From Streptomyces longhuiensis (lineage in GTDB: Bacteria > Actinomycetota > Actinomycetes > Streptomycetales > Streptomycetaceae), in the NCBI RefSeq assembly GCF_020616555.1, contig NZ_CP085173.1, forward strand, positions 2,604,001-2,668,000: a stretch of 64,000 bases of DNA. The letters run 5' to 3'. The notes beneath the pieces are model-generated. The model saw only the letters and a list, made by a program, of their open reading frames with translations. It did no database searches and was not told the DNA's origin. Below are positions 1 through 9,034 of the stretch, piece by piece; the stretch's first letter is position 1, and each line of letters begins with the position of its first letter. Position numbers and translations under genes: made by a program.

Positions 1-528
1 GCCCGCGATGAGGGGCTTGAACTCCCCCTTGGTGCGCTGGAGTTTCGCCTTGGAGCCGAGGCCGTCGACGACCTTGCTGAGCTTGCTCCACGCGGCGGTG
101 TCGATCGTGCGGTCGGCGGTGACGACGACCTTGTTGGTGGCCGGGTCGACCGCCCACGAGGTGCCGGGGATCGTCGCGTCCTGCTTCAGGGTGGCGCGGG
201 CGCTCTTGAGTTCGGCCAGGGAGTTCTCGACGACTCTGGCCTTGGCTCCGGCCGCCCGCGCGATGTCCGCCGCGTCCTTGTTCAGGACGTTCACGACGAG
301 GTGCTTGGCCTTCGCGTCGTAGTACGTGCCCGCCGAGTCCGCGCCGAGGTCCTTGGTCAGGGACGAGGCGAGATTTCCGGCCTTCGCGATCGACAGGGTC
401 TGCGGGGCCACCTCAGGGGTGTCCGTGCTCGCGTTCGCAGTCTGGAAGGTGACTCCCGCGGCGACCAGGGCGGCGATGCCCGCTCCTACCGCGGCGGCAC
501 GCCGCTTGGGTATGCGTCGGTGCTTCAA
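1..528 (-). CDS. Streptogrisin-like (S1E) secreted serine protease, 3'-truncated by window edge
   Basis: The visible 176 codons are the prepro part of a secreted chymotrypsin-fold protease; the catalytic domain lies beyond base 1. The start is TTG at 526-528, chosen because AGGAGG (complement of 536-541) sits 7 nt upstream. Residues 1 to about 33 are a signal peptide: a basic start (KHRRIPKRR), a hydrophobic Ala/Gly/Val core, and an ANA cleavage site. The rest is an alpha-lytic-protease-type pro-region, with the IPGTSWAVDP and KVVVTADRTID motifs that recur in the complete protease at 1835-2740. Members of this family fold with the help of the pro-region, then cleave it off outside the cell (family knowledge). 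Substrate specificity cannot be judged without the missing catalytic domain. Confidence 0.85.
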   Translation of the reverse strand, partial: MKHRRIPKRRAAAVGAGIAALVAAGVTFQTANASTDTPEVAPQTLSIAKAGNLASSLTKDLGADSAGTYYDAKAKHLVVNVLNKDAADIARAAGAKARVVENSLAELKSARATLKQDATIPGTSWAVDPATNKVVVTADRTIDTAAWSKLSKVVDGLGSKAKLQRTKGEFKPLIAG

Positions 529-765
529 CTCTCGTCCTCCTGTGGGGGGTCGGAACCGACCGCTGTGGGGTGAGCCGGTCCCGTAGGTTGACGCGCCCAC
601 TATCCCGACGGCCACAGGGGACACACAAGGTCGACTTCAGGACGCGCGTGCGACTGACGCTATGCGCTCCCCCGGCCGCGTGCACCCCCGTCACACGCCT
701 GTCGCACCACGTCGGTTTCCACTGCAAACACTCCGCGCAGAGGGGTGGTCCGCAACGGGTGAGGT

Positions 766-1602
766 CTAGTCCTGTCCTGATTCCGATGCCACCGGGCCGG
801 GAATCGGCGGTTGTTCTGCGCCCGGCTGCCGCACCGCGTCCCCCGGGGTCGCCCGTTCGAGGAAGCGCAGGAGCTCCACCGGGAAGGGCAGTACGAGGGT
901 CGAGTTCTTCTCGGCGGCGACGGCCACCACGGTCTGCAGGAGCCGGAGTTGGAGTGCCGCGGGCTGTTCGGACATCTCTGCGGCGGCCTCGGCGAGCTTC
1001 CTGGAGGCCTGGAGTTCGGCGTCGGCGTTGATGATCCGGGCGCGCCGCTCGCGCTCCGCCTCGGCCTGCCGCGACATCGAGCGCTTCATGGTCTCGGGCA
1101 GCGACACGTCCTTGATCTCGACGCGGTCGATCTGCACGCCCCAGCCGACGGCCGGGCTGTCGATCATCAGCTCGAGGCCCTGGTTGAGCTGTTCGCGGTT
1201 CGAGAGGAGGTCGTCGAGGTCGCTCTTGCCGATGATGGACCGCAGTGACGTCTGAGCCATCTGGGAGACGGCGAACCGGTAGTCCTCCACCTGTACGACG
1301 GCCTCGGACGCGTCGATCACCTTGAAGTAGATGACGGCGTCGACCCGCACCGTGACGTTGTCGCGGGTGATGCCGTCCTGCGCGGGCACCGGCATCGTGA
1401 CGATCTGCATGTTGACCTTACGGAGCCGGTCCACGAACGGCACGATCATCGTGAACCCCGGACCGCGCACATCCGGTCGCAGCCTCCCCAGCCGGAAGAC
1501 CACTCCCCGCTCGTACTGTTTGACGACGCGCGCCGCCGCCGTCGTGTAGATCACCAGAGCGGACGCGGCAGCGGCTCCCGCCGCCAGCAGTTCCTCGACC
1601 AC
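766..1602 (-). CDS. Slipin / SPFH (band 7) membrane protein
   Basis: This 278-residue SPFH-domain protein of the slipin (stomatin-like) type has a short hydrophobic N-terminus (about residues 4-25) that anchors it to the membrane. It then has the typical slipin run: KQYERGVVFRLGRL, RGPGFTMIVPFVDR, GITRDNVTVRVDAVIYFKV and ETMKRSMSRQAEAERERRA. A coiled-coil-like Glu/Ala region and a short Pro-rich tail follow. Slipins oligomerise in detergent-resistant membrane domains, and no enzymatic role is established. The GTG start at 1600-1602 is preceded by GGAGG at a good distance. It lies between two same-strand streptogrisin genes, but a terminator hairpin (1751-1784) separates it from the upstream one, so it is probably its own unit. 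Confidence 0.9.
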   Translation of the reverse strand: MVEELLAAGAAAASALVIYTTAAARVVKQYERGVVFRLGRLRPDVRGPGFTMIVPFVDRLRKVNMQIVTMPVPAQDGITRDNVTVRVDAVIYFKVIDASEAVVQVEDYRFAVSQMAQTSLRSIIGKSDLDDLLSNREQLNQGLELMIDSPAVGWGVQIDRVEIKDVSLPETMKRSMSRQAEAERERRARIINADAELQASRKLAEAAAEMSEQPAALQLRLLQTVVAVAAEKNSTLVLPFPVELLRFLERATPGDAVRQPGAEQPPIPGPVASESGQD

Positions 1603-1647
1603 GGAGTCCTCCAGGGTTCGGACCCAGGCACTCGGACAGGCTTTTCC

Positions 1648-1706
1648 GAAGGTGACGCCTTAGAAATGACGCCTTGGAAGTTGATGCCTCAGAAGGTGAC
1701 GCTTTC
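1648..1706. repeat. Degenerate 14-15 bp tandem repeat upstream of slipin gene
   Basis: Four consecutive units begin GAAGGTGACGCCTTA (1648-1662), GAAATGACGCCTTG (1663-1676), GAAGTTGATGCCTCA (1677-1691) and GAAGGTGACGCTTTC (1692-1706). They lie between the slipin start and the terminator of the upstream protease. Function is unknown; a regulatory or simple slippage origin is possible. Confidence 0.6.
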
Positions 1707-1750
1707 AACGGTTTCCCCTTCGAAGGTAACCCCGGACCGCGCACAAGAGC

Positions 1751-1784
1751 GAGCCCCCGCACGGCAGTTGCCGTGCGGGGGCTC
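1751..1784 (-). terminator. Terminator hairpin after streptogrisin gene
   Basis: A near-perfect inverted repeat, GAGCCCCCGCACGGCA then TGCCGTGCGGGGGCTC, forms a 15-16 bp GC-rich stem with a tiny loop about 50 nt past the protease stop. No long T run follows, as is usual in Streptomyces terminators. Confidence 0.75.
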
Positions 1785-1834
1785 TCTGCTGCTGGCCGCA
1801 GGTCAGGCTGTATCCGTCAGCCGACGGATACGGA

Positions 1835-2740
1835 TCAGTAGACGCTCACTCCGTACGCACTCAGCGCCTCGGTGACCGGCTGGAAGAAGGTCGTACCGCC
1901 GGAGGTGCAGTTGCCGCTGCCGCCGGAGGTCAGACCGTACGCGGTGGAGCCGCCGTAGAGCGGGCCTCCGGAGTCGCCGGGCTCGGCGCAGACCGTGGTC
2001 TGGATGAGGCCGGAGACGATGTCGCCGCCGCCGTAGTTCACGGTGGCGTTGAGCGCGGTGACGCGGCCGCTGTGGATACCGGTGGTCGAGCCGCGCCGGG
2101 TGACCGTGGTCCCCACGGACGGCGTGGCCGCACCGGTGATGTCCTGGCTGCCGACCGTTCCGGGCGGGGTACCCGTGGTGCTGTACTTGACGATGCCGTA
2201 GTCGTTGCCCGGGAAGCTGGATCCCGCGGTCGACCCGATCGCCGTCGAGTGGGACGAGTTCGACCACCAGGTGCCGGCGCCGTCGGTGCAGTGGCCCGCG
2301 GTCAGGAAGTAGTAGGTGCTGCCCGAGCGGACGTTGAAGCCGAGCGAGCAGCGCCAGCTACTCGCATAGATGGCGTCGCCGCCGGAGACCAGCTTCTTGA
2401 ACGTGCCGGGGGTGCGCTCGATCTTCAGGGCGCCCGCGTTGCTGCCGGCCGCCTTCTGGATCCTGGCGATCTCGGCCTGCGAGACCGTGCTGTCGGCGGT
2501 GACGACGACCTGCTTGGTCTTCTGGTCGACCGCCCAGGCGGTGCCGGGTACATCGGATTTCAGGACGGACGTGCCGGCCTGGGTGAGCTGGGTCGCGCTG
2601 AAGGTGTGCGCGACGGGCGCGTCCGACGCGCTGGCCGTGGGGACGGCGAGTGCGCCGATGGCGACGAGTCCGGAGGCCACGGAGATCATCCGGGCGCGTC
2701 TCGTTATGCCACTGCGGGGGGTGGTGCGCTTGATCCTCAC
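1835..2740 (-). CDS. Streptogrisin B-like secreted serine protease (S1E)
   Basis: This is a complete extracellular chymotrypsin-fold protease, 301 codons from the GTG at 2738-2740, which has GGGAGG upstream; a longer reading frame exists but lacks support. The order is signal peptide (about 1-38, ending PTASA), pro-region of about 75 residues with [14 protein letters not shown], then a mature domain of about 185 residues starting near ISGG-like [10 protein letters not shown]. The catalytic triad is visible: His in FLTAGHC, Asp in FPGNDYGI and Ser in GDSGGP. Four mature-domain cysteines fit the two family disulfides. The sequence is very close to my recollection of Streptomyces griseus SGPB, so broad chymotrypsin-like specificity is expected. 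A hairpin terminates it at 1751-1784. Confidence 0.93.
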   Translation of the reverse strand: MRIKRTTPRSGITRRARMISVASGLVAIGALAVPTASASDAPVAHTFSATQLTQAGTSVLKSDVPGTAWAVDQKTKQVVVTADSTVSQAEIARIQKAAGSNAGALKIERTPGTFKKLVSGGDAIYASSWRCSLGFNVRSGSTYYFLTAGHCTDGAGTWWSNSSHSTAIGSTAGSSFPGNDYGIVKYSTTGTPPGTVGSQDITGAATPSVGTTVTRRGSTTGIHSGRVTALNATVNYGGGDIVSGLIQTTVCAEPGDSGGPLYGGSTAYGLTSGGSGNCTSGGTTFFQPVTEALSAYGVSVY

Positions 2741-2814
2741 TGGTCGTTCCTCCCGAGGGAAGTCGGGGGCCCGCGTGGGGTCGGGGCCCGTGAGGCGCAG
2801 CCAGCGGCCCGCCG

Positions 2815-2844
2815 TTCGGATTCCGGATTCCGGAATGTTCCGAA
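2815..2844. promoter_or_regulatory. Nested inverted repeat upstream of streptogrisin gene
   Basis: TTCGGA (2815-2820) pairs with TCCGAA (2839-2844), and inside it TTCCGG (2821-2826) pairs with CCGGAA (2830-2835). It sits about 75-105 nt upstream of the protease start and could be an operator. No regulator is assigned. Confidence 0.35.
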
Positions 2845-2943
2845 GATGCGGTGCCCCTGACAAGCGCTGGTCGGGAGTATTCGGTGTTTCAACTGACCGG
2901 CACAAGGGCGCCTTTCGGCCGTCCGTCCGGTACACGTCCACAT

Positions 2944-2983
2944 GCCCCGACGGCTGCTGCGGTGGTTCGCAGGCCGCCGGGGC
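2944..2983 (-). terminator. Terminator hairpin at end of sulfur-scavenging operon
   Basis: GCCCCGACGGC (2944-2954) pairs with GCCGCCGGGGC (2973-2983) with one mismatch. The hairpin lies 12 nt past the DUF1684 stop codon, at the 3' end of the long minus-strand operon. Confidence 0.6.
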
Positions 2984-2995
2984 TCGGCTCCCCTG

Positions 2996-3784
2996 TCAGA
3001 CGGAGGTACGCGCGACGAGGTTCCGTTCGCCGGCCTCGATCTTGACCGGCAGGGTGTTGCCGGGGGGCGGGAAGGGGCAGATGAAGTGGTCCGCGAAGGC
3101 GCAGGGCGGCAGCACCGCGCGGTTGAAGTCCACGCCCGTACGGCCTTCGGCGTCGGGCGCGGCGGGCCGCAGGAAGCGGAACCGGAAGGTCCCGTCGTCG
3201 CTGGTGGCGTCGGCGAACACGGCCCACAGCGAGCCGTCCGCCTGCACGGCGACCTGGAGGGTGAGGTCCTGTCCTTCGAGAGTGAAGGCCAGTTCACCGC
3301 CGAGGCCGAGGCCGCGCACCTTGCCGTCGGCGTTCTCGACGCGGACCGTGCGGCCGGTCCCGTACGGCGTGAAGCGGCCCTCGACCGTCCAGCGGGGGTC
3401 GTGGGCGGTGGCCTCGATACCGCGGAAGGCGCGCCGCGGCCCCGACTGCGGGTCGAAGTCGCGTACGGCCCACAGGCCTTCGCGCACGATCGCGACGAGG
3501 CGGCGCTCTCCGAGGCCGACCTGCGCGTCGGCCGTGAGCCGCACCTCACCGGTGAGCGGCCGTCCGTCGCGGGTGAGTCCGTCCTCGGGCGCGGCGGTCA
3601 GGACGACCCCGTCGCCGTCGGCCCGCCACTGCCCGGGAATGGCCGGAAGTTTGCCCTCCGGATAGTCGTCGAGCCAGAAAGTGCCGGTGAGGGCGAGCGG
3701 TCCGTAGGGCTCGGAGACGGATGCGGTCCGCTGTTCGTGCCACTGCTGCCAGGCGCCGGCTGCGCCGGTCGCGTCGTCGGTCAT
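2996..3784 (-). CDS. DUF1684 domain protein
   Basis: This 262-residue protein of the DUF1684 family (PF07920 by recognition) has as its diagnostic element the C-terminal stretch FADHFICPFPPPGNTLPVKI. That corresponds to the conserved C-x-P-PP-N-LPV-I motif of the family. It has no signal peptide or membrane segment. The ATG at 3782-3784 overlaps the stop of the upstream monooxygenase (ATGA), so translation is coupled and it is the last gene of the operon. No biochemical function is known for the family. Its place beside two flavin monooxygenases suggests a role in handling the substrate or the product, but that is inference. Confidence 0.85.
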   Translation of the reverse strand: MTDDATGAAGAWQQWHEQRTASVSEPYGPLALTGTFWLDDYPEGKLPAIPGQWRADGDGVVLTAAPEDGLTRDGRPLTGEVRLTADAQVGLGERRLVAIVREGLWAVRDFDPQSGPRRAFRGIEATAHDPRWTVEGRFTPYGTGRTVRVENADGKVRGLGLGGELAFTLEGQDLTLQVAVQADGSLWAVFADATSDDGTFRFRFLRPAAPDAEGRTGVDFNRAVLPPCAFADHFICPFPPPGNTLPVKIEAGERNLVARTSV

Positions 3785-5139
3785 GCGGTCAGGCCTTCCT
3801 CGCGTGCGGGGCGTACGGGTTCTTTCAGCCCCAGATGGGAGCGCAGCGTCGTACCGGTGTATTCCGTGCGGTACACCCCGCGTTCCTGGAGCAGGGGCAC
3901 CACCTGGTCGACGAACTCGTCCAGGCCGCCCGGGGTCAGGTGCGGTACGAGGATGAAGCCGTCGGCCGCGTCGCTCTGCACGAACTCGTCGAGCTCGGCG
4001 GCGACGGCCTGCGGGGTGCCGATGAACGACTGTCGTGTGGTGGTCTCGATGACGGTCTGCCGGATGGACAGGCCCTTGGCACGGGAGAGGGCGCGCCACT
4101 GCTCGGCGACGACCAAGGGGTCGCCGCGCTGGGTGCGGCCCTGCGAGAGCCCGGAGCCGACGACCGGGTCGATGTCCGGCAGCGGCCCGTCGGGGTCGTA
4201 CGAGGAGAGGTCGACGCCCCAGACCTGCTCCAGGGTGAGGAGCGCGTTCTGCGGGGACACCTGTTGGCGCCGGATCCCGGCGGCCCGCTCCTGGGCCTCG
4301 GCGGCGGTGTCGCCGAGGACGACGGTGACACCCGGCATGATCTTCAGGTCCTCGGCGGTGCGCCCGTACTTCGCGAGCCGGCCCTTCACATCGGCGTAGA
4401 ACGCGCGGCCCGCCTCCAGGGTGCCGTGCCGCGTGAAGATCACGTCGGCCGCCGACGCCGCGAACTCGCGCCCCTCGGGAGAGTCCCCGGCCTGGATGAC
4501 GACCGGGTGCCCCTGCGGGGAGCGCGGCAGGGTGAACTCGCCCTCGATGTCGAAGTGTCGGCCGGTGTGCGCGAAGGGGTGCGGCTGCCCCTCGGGCGTC
4601 CAGGAGTCCCACAGTTCACGGGCCGTGGCGACGAACTCGGCGGCGCGCGTGTACCGGTCCGCCCGGTCGAGGTAGCCGCCGCGGCGGAAGTTCTCGCCGG
4701 TGAAGGCGTCGGACGAGGTGACGACGTTCCAGGCGGCGCGGCCCCCGCTGAGGTGGTCCAGCGTGGCGAACCTGCGGGCGGTCTCGTAGGGCTCGTTGAA
4801 CGTCGCGTTGACCGTCGCGGCGAGGCCGAGACGCTCGGTGACGGCCGCGAGGGCGTTCAGGACGGTGAGGGACTCCGGCCGCCCGACGACGTCGAGGTCG
4901 TGGACGCGCCCCTTGTGCTCGCGCAGCCGCAGCCCCTCCGCGAGGAAGAAGAAGTCGAACAGGCCGCGCTCGGCGGTGCGGGCGAGGTGCTCGAACGACG
5001 CGAAGTCGATCTGGGAGCGGGAGCGCGGATCGGTCCAGACCGTGGTGTTGTTGACCCCCGGGAAGTGGGCGGCCAGGTGGATGTGTTTGTCGAGCGGCCT
5101 CCGGCCGCGGGGCTTGCGCTGTTCGTCGGTCGAGGTCAT
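3781..5139 (-). CDS. FMN-dependent monooxygenase, NtaA/SnaA/DszA (YtnJ-like) family
   Basis: This 452-residue luciferase-fold monooxygenase belongs to the two-component FMNH2-dependent group that includes NtaA, SnaA, DszA and Bacillus YtnJ. Family features are HIHLAAHFPGVNNTTVW near the N-terminus, FASFEHLARTAERGLFDFFFLAEG, RFATLDHLSGGRAAWNVVTS, the substrate-lid region around the FRRGGYL motif, and PVVIQAGDSPEGREFAA. These enzymes use reduced FMN from a separate reductase to oxygenate C-S, C-N or similar bonds. It overlaps the neighbours on both sides by 4 nt (ATGA). Within an amino-acid-type ABC uptake operon the closest functional parallel is YtnJ/CmoJ, which acts on S-modified cysteines; the actual substrate is not shown by sequence. 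Confidence 0.9.
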   Translation of the reverse strand: MTSTDEQRKPRGRRPLDKHIHLAAHFPGVNNTTVWTDPRSRSQIDFASFEHLARTAERGLFDFFFLAEGLRLREHKGRVHDLDVVGRPESLTVLNALAAVTERLGLAATVNATFNEPYETARRFATLDHLSGGRAAWNVVTSSDAFTGENFRRGGYLDRADRYTRAAEFVATARELWDSWTPEGQPHPFAHTGRHFDIEGEFTLPRSPQGHPVVIQAGDSPEGREFAASAADVIFTRHGTLEAGRAFYADVKGRLAKYGRTAEDLKIMPGVTVVLGDTAAEAQERAAGIRRQQVSPQNALLTLEQVWGVDLSSYDPDGPLPDIDPVVGSGLSQGRTQRGDPLVVAEQWRALSRAKGLSIRQTVIETTTRQSFIGTPQAVAAELDEFVQSDAADGFILVPHLTPGGLDEFVDQVVPLLQERGVYRTEYTGTTLRSHLGLKEPVRPAREEGLTA

Positions 5140-6218
5140 GACGGGTCCCCCGCGAGCGCGGCGTACTGGTTGACGGGCCGGGCGAGCCCCAGGTGCTCCC
5201 TGAAGGTGCTGCCCGGATAGAACGTGCGGAACAGGCCGCGGTGCTGGAGCAGCGGCACCGTGCCGTTGACGAGCCGCTCCAGGTCACGGCGCGGCTCGAC
5301 CGGCGTGAAGTGGAAGCCGTCCACGGCGCCGGCGCGGTGCCAGGCGGCGACGAGGTCGGCGAGGTCGACCGGGCCGCCCCGGTAGAGCGGGCCGAGGTCG
5401 CTCGGCAGCGGTCCTCCCCCACCGTGACCGGGCACGGCCGCGTGCTCCCCGCCGCCGAGGTCGATGCGCAGCGCGGCCAGGACGCGCAGGGCGTCGGGAT
5501 CGCGGCCGTGCTCGGCGGCGCGGCGGCGCAGTCCGGCGCGGACGGCGGCGGCCTGCGCCGGGCCCGCCGCGTTCACCAGGGCGACGTCGGCGTGGCGGGC
5601 GGCGACGTCGTACGCGTGCTGCTGCGTGGCGTCGACGACCGTGACGGGGTGGCCCTGCGGCGGGCGCGGCACGATGGAGGGGCCGCGTACGGAGAACGTG
5701 GCGCCCTGGAAGTCGACGTGGTGCAGCTTCTCCCGGTCGACGAAACGTCCGGTCGCCACGTCGCGGATCTCCGCGTCGTCCTCCCAGCTGTCCCACAACC
5801 GGGTTGCCACGTCGGCGACTTCACCGGCCTCGCCCCACAGTTCCGCGGCGGGCGCGGCGGCCCTGCGGCCGAAGAGGCGGGCCTCCTCCTCGGTGGCGGA
5901 CACCTCGGGCCGCCAGCCGGCGCGGCCCCGGCTCACCCAGTCGAGGGTGGCGACGGCGGCCTGCACATGGAAGGGCTCCGTGTGCGTGGTGGTGACGGTG
6001 GGGACGAGGCCGATGCGGGCGGTCGCCGGGGCGACCCGGGACAGCACGGCGAGCGCGTCGGGCCCGGGCCGGCCGAAGGAGTCCCCGAGGGTGACGAAGT
6101 CGAGGGCGCCGCGTTCCGCGAGGCGCGTGAGCGTGAGGTACGGATCGGCGTCGTAGGTGTCGGGCTGGTCGACGGCCGCCGCGAGATGCAGCAGGCCGCG
6201 CCCGGTTGACGTAGTCAT
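5136..6218 (-). CDS. LLM-class flavin-dependent oxidoreductase
   Basis: A second luciferase-like monooxygenase, 360 residues, is smaller and only distantly similar to the neighbour. Signs are LTRLAERGALDFVTLGDSFG, ARIGLVPTVTTTHTEPFHVQAA, TLDWVSRGRAGWRPEVS, PPQGHPVTVVDATQQH and a C-terminal VPLLQHRGLFRTFYPGSTFREHLG. That tail resembles the end of the larger monooxygenase (VPLLQERGVYRTEYTGTTLRSHLG), pointing to common ancestry. AAGGAC precedes the ATG at 6216-6218, and the 3' end overlaps the next gene by 4 nt. The pairing of a large and a small LLM enzyme recalls YtnJ and YtmO in Bacillus. No flavin reductase is encoded next to them, so FMNH2 must come from elsewhere unless the FAD protein at 9035-10792 contributes. 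Confidence 0.88.
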   Translation of the reverse strand: MTTSTGRGLLHLAAAVDQPDTYDADPYLTLTRLAERGALDFVTLGDSFGRPGPDALAVLSRVAPATARIGLVPTVTTTHTEPFHVQAAVATLDWVSRGRAGWRPEVSATEEEARLFGRRAAAPAAELWGEAGEVADVATRLWDSWEDDAEIRDVATGRFVDREKLHHVDFQGATFSVRGPSIVPRPPQGHPVTVVDATQQHAYDVAARHADVALVNAAGPAQAAAVRAGLRRRAAEHGRDPDALRVLAALRIDLGGGEHAAVPGHGGGGPLPSDLGPLYRGGPVDLADLVAAWHRAGAVDGFHFTPVEPRRDLERLVNGTVPLLQHRGLFRTFYPGSTFREHLGLARPVNQYAALAGDPS

Positions 6219-6265
6219 GAGCAGGTCCTTGGACGAGGAACGGAAGAACGGGGGCGGCGGGCGGG

Positions 6266-7240
6266 CTACGGCTTGGGCAGGCCGGGCGGGTTGATCTCCG
6301 ACTTCTCGACCGCCTCGGTCGACAGGCCCCAGCGCTTCAGGACGCGCCCGTACGACCCGTCCTTGATCACGTGGTCGAGGGCGGCGGCGTACGCGTCGAC
6401 GAGTCCGCTGTCCTTCTTCGTCGTCGCGGCGATCTTGCCCTGGATCTTGTCCCCGGCGCCGGAGAGCGTGCCGATGATCTGCGACTGGCCCGCGGACTCC
6501 ACGTGATAGGCGGCGCTGGGGCTCGGGCCGAGGTAGGCGTCGATGCGGCCCGACTGGAGAGCCAGGTAGTAGTCGGTGTCCTTCTGGAAGTACTTGATGG
6601 TGACCGGCTTCAGGCCCGCCTTCTCGTCCTGCTTGCTCCAGTCGACGAGGATCTTCTCCTGGTTGGTCCCGGAGGAGACGGCGATGGTCTTCCCGGCCAC
6701 GTCCTTGGGCTCCTCGACCCGCCAGTTCGTGCCCTTCTTGGCCTCGAACGCGATGTTGTCGAGCCGGTAGGTCGCGAAGTCGTACTTCTCCTTGCGCTCC
6801 TCCGTGACGGTGACGTTCGAGAAGACGGCGTCGAACTTGCCGCTGTCGAGGCCGACGAAGAGGTTCTCCCAGGACACCGGGGAGAACTCGATCTTCAGGC
6901 CGAGTGTGTCGGCGACGAGGGTCGCGATGTCGATCTCGGAGCCGATGCGCGTCTTGTCGTCGGTGGCGTAGAAGCCGAGTGGCGGCGAGGCGTCGGCGCT
7001 GCCGCCGAGCCTGAGCGTGCCGCGCTCGCGCACCGCGGCCGGCAGCTCGGCCGCGATCGCGTCGACCTTCTTGGCGCGGATGCGGTGCTGGTCGGGCCCG
7101 ATGTTGATGCCGCCCACCTTCTCGGAACCACCACCCTTGCCGGTGCCGGTCGCGGCATCGCTGTCACCTCCGCAGGCGGTGAGCAGGGGTGCGGCCACGA
7201 GCGCGGCGACGGACAGGGCGAGGGTGCGGCGGGACAGCAT
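6266..7240 (-). CDS. Amino-acid ABC transporter substrate-binding lipoprotein
   Basis: This family-3 (polar amino acid/cystine type) solute-binding protein has 324 residues. A lipoprotein signal peptide ends in the lipobox LTAC (20-23), followed by a Gly/Ser linker, so the protein is tethered to the outer face of the membrane. The core shows GTLRLGGSADASPPLGFYA, GSEIDIATLVADTLGLKIEF, KFDAVFSNVTVTEERKEKYDF and VAGKTIAVSSGTNQEKIL, all typical of the fold. AGGAG is placed 7 nt before the ATG. The gene sits between the ATPase/permease genes and the monooxygenases on the same strand. It is related to, but not a recent duplicate of, the divergent binding protein at 12180-13142. The ligand is probably a sulfur-containing amino acid (inference from context). 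Confidence 0.93.
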   Translation of the reverse strand: MLSRRTLALSVAALVAAPLLTACGGDSDAATGTGKGGGSEKVGGINIGPDQHRIRAKKVDAIAAELPAAVRERGTLRLGGSADASPPLGFYATDDKTRIGSEIDIATLVADTLGLKIEFSPVSWENLFVGLDSGKFDAVFSNVTVTEERKEKYDFATYRLDNIAFEAKKGTNWRVEEPKDVAGKTIAVSSGTNQEKILVDWSKQDEKAGLKPVTIKYFQKDTDYYLALQSGRIDAYLGPSPSAAYHVESAGQSQIIGTLSGAGDKIQGKIAATTKKDSGLVDAYAAALDHVIKDGSYGRVLKRWGLSTEAVEKSEINPPGLPKP

Positions 7241-7312
7241 GTGCGAACTCCTGGGTGAGAAAGGTGAATGGAAAAGGTGAGTTGAAAGCGAGAGAGGAAA
7301 GGGGCGCGGGGG

Positions 7313-8092
7313 TCAGAGGACCTTGGAGAGGAAGGCCTTCGTGCGGTCGTGGCGCGGTGCGTCCAGTACGTCGCCGGGGGCGCCCTGTTCGACGATGCGG
7401 CCCTCGTCCATGAAGACGACGGTGTCGGCGACCTCGCGGGCGAAGCCGATCTCGTGGGTGACGACGATCATCGTGGTGCCCTGGAGCGCCAGGTCCTTGA
7501 TGACGTCGAGGACTTCGCCGACGAGCTCGGGGTCGAGCGCCGACGTCGGCTCGTCGAAGAGCAGCAGCTTCGGTTCGAGGGCCAGCGCGCGGGCGATGGC
7601 GACACGCTGCTGCTGTCCGCCGGAGAGCTGCTTCGGGTAGGCGTCGGCCTTGTCGGCGAGCCCGACGCGGTCGAGCAGTCTGCGCGCGCTGTCGAGCGCG
7701 TCCTTGCGGGGGCGCTTGAGGGCGGAGACCGGGGCCTCGGCGATGTTCTCCAGGACGGTGAGGTGCGGGAACAGGTTGAAGTTCTGGAAGACGAAGCCGA
7801 TCTGGGTGCGCTGCTTGAGCACCTCGCGCTCGCGCAGCTCGTACAGCTTGTCGCCGGAGCGCCGGTAGCCGACGAGGGAGCCGTCGACGCTGATCCAGCC
7901 GCTGTCGACCTTCTCCAGATGGTTGATGGTGCGCAGCAGCGTGGACTTGCCGGAGCCCGACGGGCCCAGGACGACGGTGACCTCGCCGGTGCGCACCTCC
8001 AGGTCGATGCCGCGCAGCACCTCCAGCGTGCCAAAGCTCTTGTGGACGGCCTTGATGTCGACCATGGTCCGGCCGGCGCCCGCGTCGCTCAT
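7313..8092 (-). CDS. Amino-acid ABC transporter ATP-binding protein
   Basis: This 259-residue ABC ATPase of the polar amino acid family (GlnQ/TcyN type) shows Walker [11 protein letters not shown]-loop [13 protein letters not shown], signature LSGGQQQR, Walker [13 protein letters not shown] and the H-loop TMIVVTHE. The ATG at 8090-8092 overlaps the permease stop by 4 nt (ATGA), so it is coupled to the permease at 8089-8985. It is the only ATPase of the cluster and presumably energises both permeases (8089-8985 and 10789-11655) as a heterodimeric channel. Confidence 0.95.
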   Translation of the reverse strand: MSDAGAGRTMVDIKAVHKSFGTLEVLRGIDLEVRTGEVTVVLGPSGSGKSTLLRTINHLEKVDSGWISVDGSLVGYRRSGDKLYELREREVLKQRTQIGFVFQNFNLFPHLTVLENIAEAPVSALKRPRKDALDSARRLLDRVGLADKADAYPKQLSGGQQQRVAIARALALEPKLLLFDEPTSALDPELVGEVLDVIKDLALQGTTMIVVTHEIGFAREVADTVVFMDEGRIVEQGAPGDVLDAPRHDRTKAFLSKVL

Positions 8093-8985
8093 CGGGTGGT
8101 TCCCTTCGAGAAGTGTCGTTCTACGTAGTGCTGGAGGACGGAGAGCGCGCTGGTCAGGAGCACGTACCAGACGGTGGCGACCATCAGGAGCGGGACCACG
8201 CGCCCGTTGCGTCCGTAGATGACCTGGACCTGGTAGAAGAGTTCGCCGATCGCCATGACGGAGACGATCGAGGTGCCCTTGAAGAGCGAGATCACCTCGT
8301 TGGCCGCGTTGGGCAGGATCGAGCGCATGGCCTGCGGCAGGACGATGCGGCGGATCTGCCGCAGCCGGGGGATGCCGAGCGCGGCCGCGGCCTCCAACTG
8401 GCCGCTGTCGACGGCCAGTACGCCGCCGCGCACGATCTCGGCGGCGTACGCGGCCTGGTGGAGCGCGAGCCCGAGGACGGCCGCGCTCATCGCGCCGACC
8501 AGGCCCATCGTGTCGAAGGAGAAGAAGCCGGGCCCGAAGGGGATGCCGAACTGCAACTCCTTGTACAGATACGCCAGGTTGAACCAGAAGAGCAGCTGGA
8601 CGATCAGCGGGATCGAGCGGAACGCCCAGATGTAGCCGAAGGCGACGACCTGGAGGAACCGGCTGGCGGACAGGCGCATGAAGGCCAGGACGATGCCGAG
8701 CGCGAACCCGAGCGCCGTTCCGTAGAAGGTCAGCTGAAGGGTGACCCACACCGCCTTGAGGATCACGTCGGCGGTGAAGTAGTCGGCGAACACCCCCCAT
8801 TCCCAGCCGGTGTTGGTGATGAATCCGTGCGCGAACTGGGCGAGCAGCACGGCGGTCGCGACGATGGCGGCCCAGCGCCAGGGGTGGCGGACGGGCACCA
8901 CTTTCAGCGCGGCGTAGTCCTCGGCGCCGCCGGCGGTCTTGGCTGATGACGTTCTGTCGACGGGTGGATCACTGGTCAGGGACAT
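8089..8985 (-). CDS. Amino-acid ABC transporter permease (HisM/GlnP type) A
   Basis: This 298-residue inner-membrane permease belongs to the polar amino acid group. After a hydrophilic N-terminus of about 30 residues come hydrophobic segments. The family EAA-like loop is visible: [22 protein letters not shown]. The canonical [19 protein letters not shown] and [15 protein letters not shown] motifs are also present. It pairs with permease B (10789-11655), with which it shares the same motif order and the C-terminal [14 protein letters not shown] pattern, so the two look like ancient paralogs forming a heterodimer. GAGGAA precedes the ATG at 8983-8985. The gap of about 50 nt to the upstream gene lacks an obvious terminator, consistent with one transcript. 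Confidence 0.93.
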   Translation of the reverse strand: MSLTSDPPVDRTSSAKTAGGAEDYAALKVVPVRHPWRWAAIVATAVLLAQFAHGFITNTGWEWGVFADYFTADVILKAVWVTLQLTFYGTALGFALGIVLAFMRLSASRFLQVVAFGYIWAFRSIPLIVQLLFWFNLAYLYKELQFGIPFGPGFFSFDTMGLVGAMSAAVLGLALHQAAYAAEIVRGGVLAVDSGQLEAAAALGIPRLRQIRRIVLPQAMRSILPNAANEVISLFKGTSIVSVMAIGELFYQVQVIYGRNGRVVPLLMVATVWYVLLTSALSVLQHYVERHFSKGTTR

Positions 8986-9034
8986 GGCGGTTCCTCTGGA
9001 ACAGGGGAGAGAAGGGGGGCGAGGCGAGCAGGGC

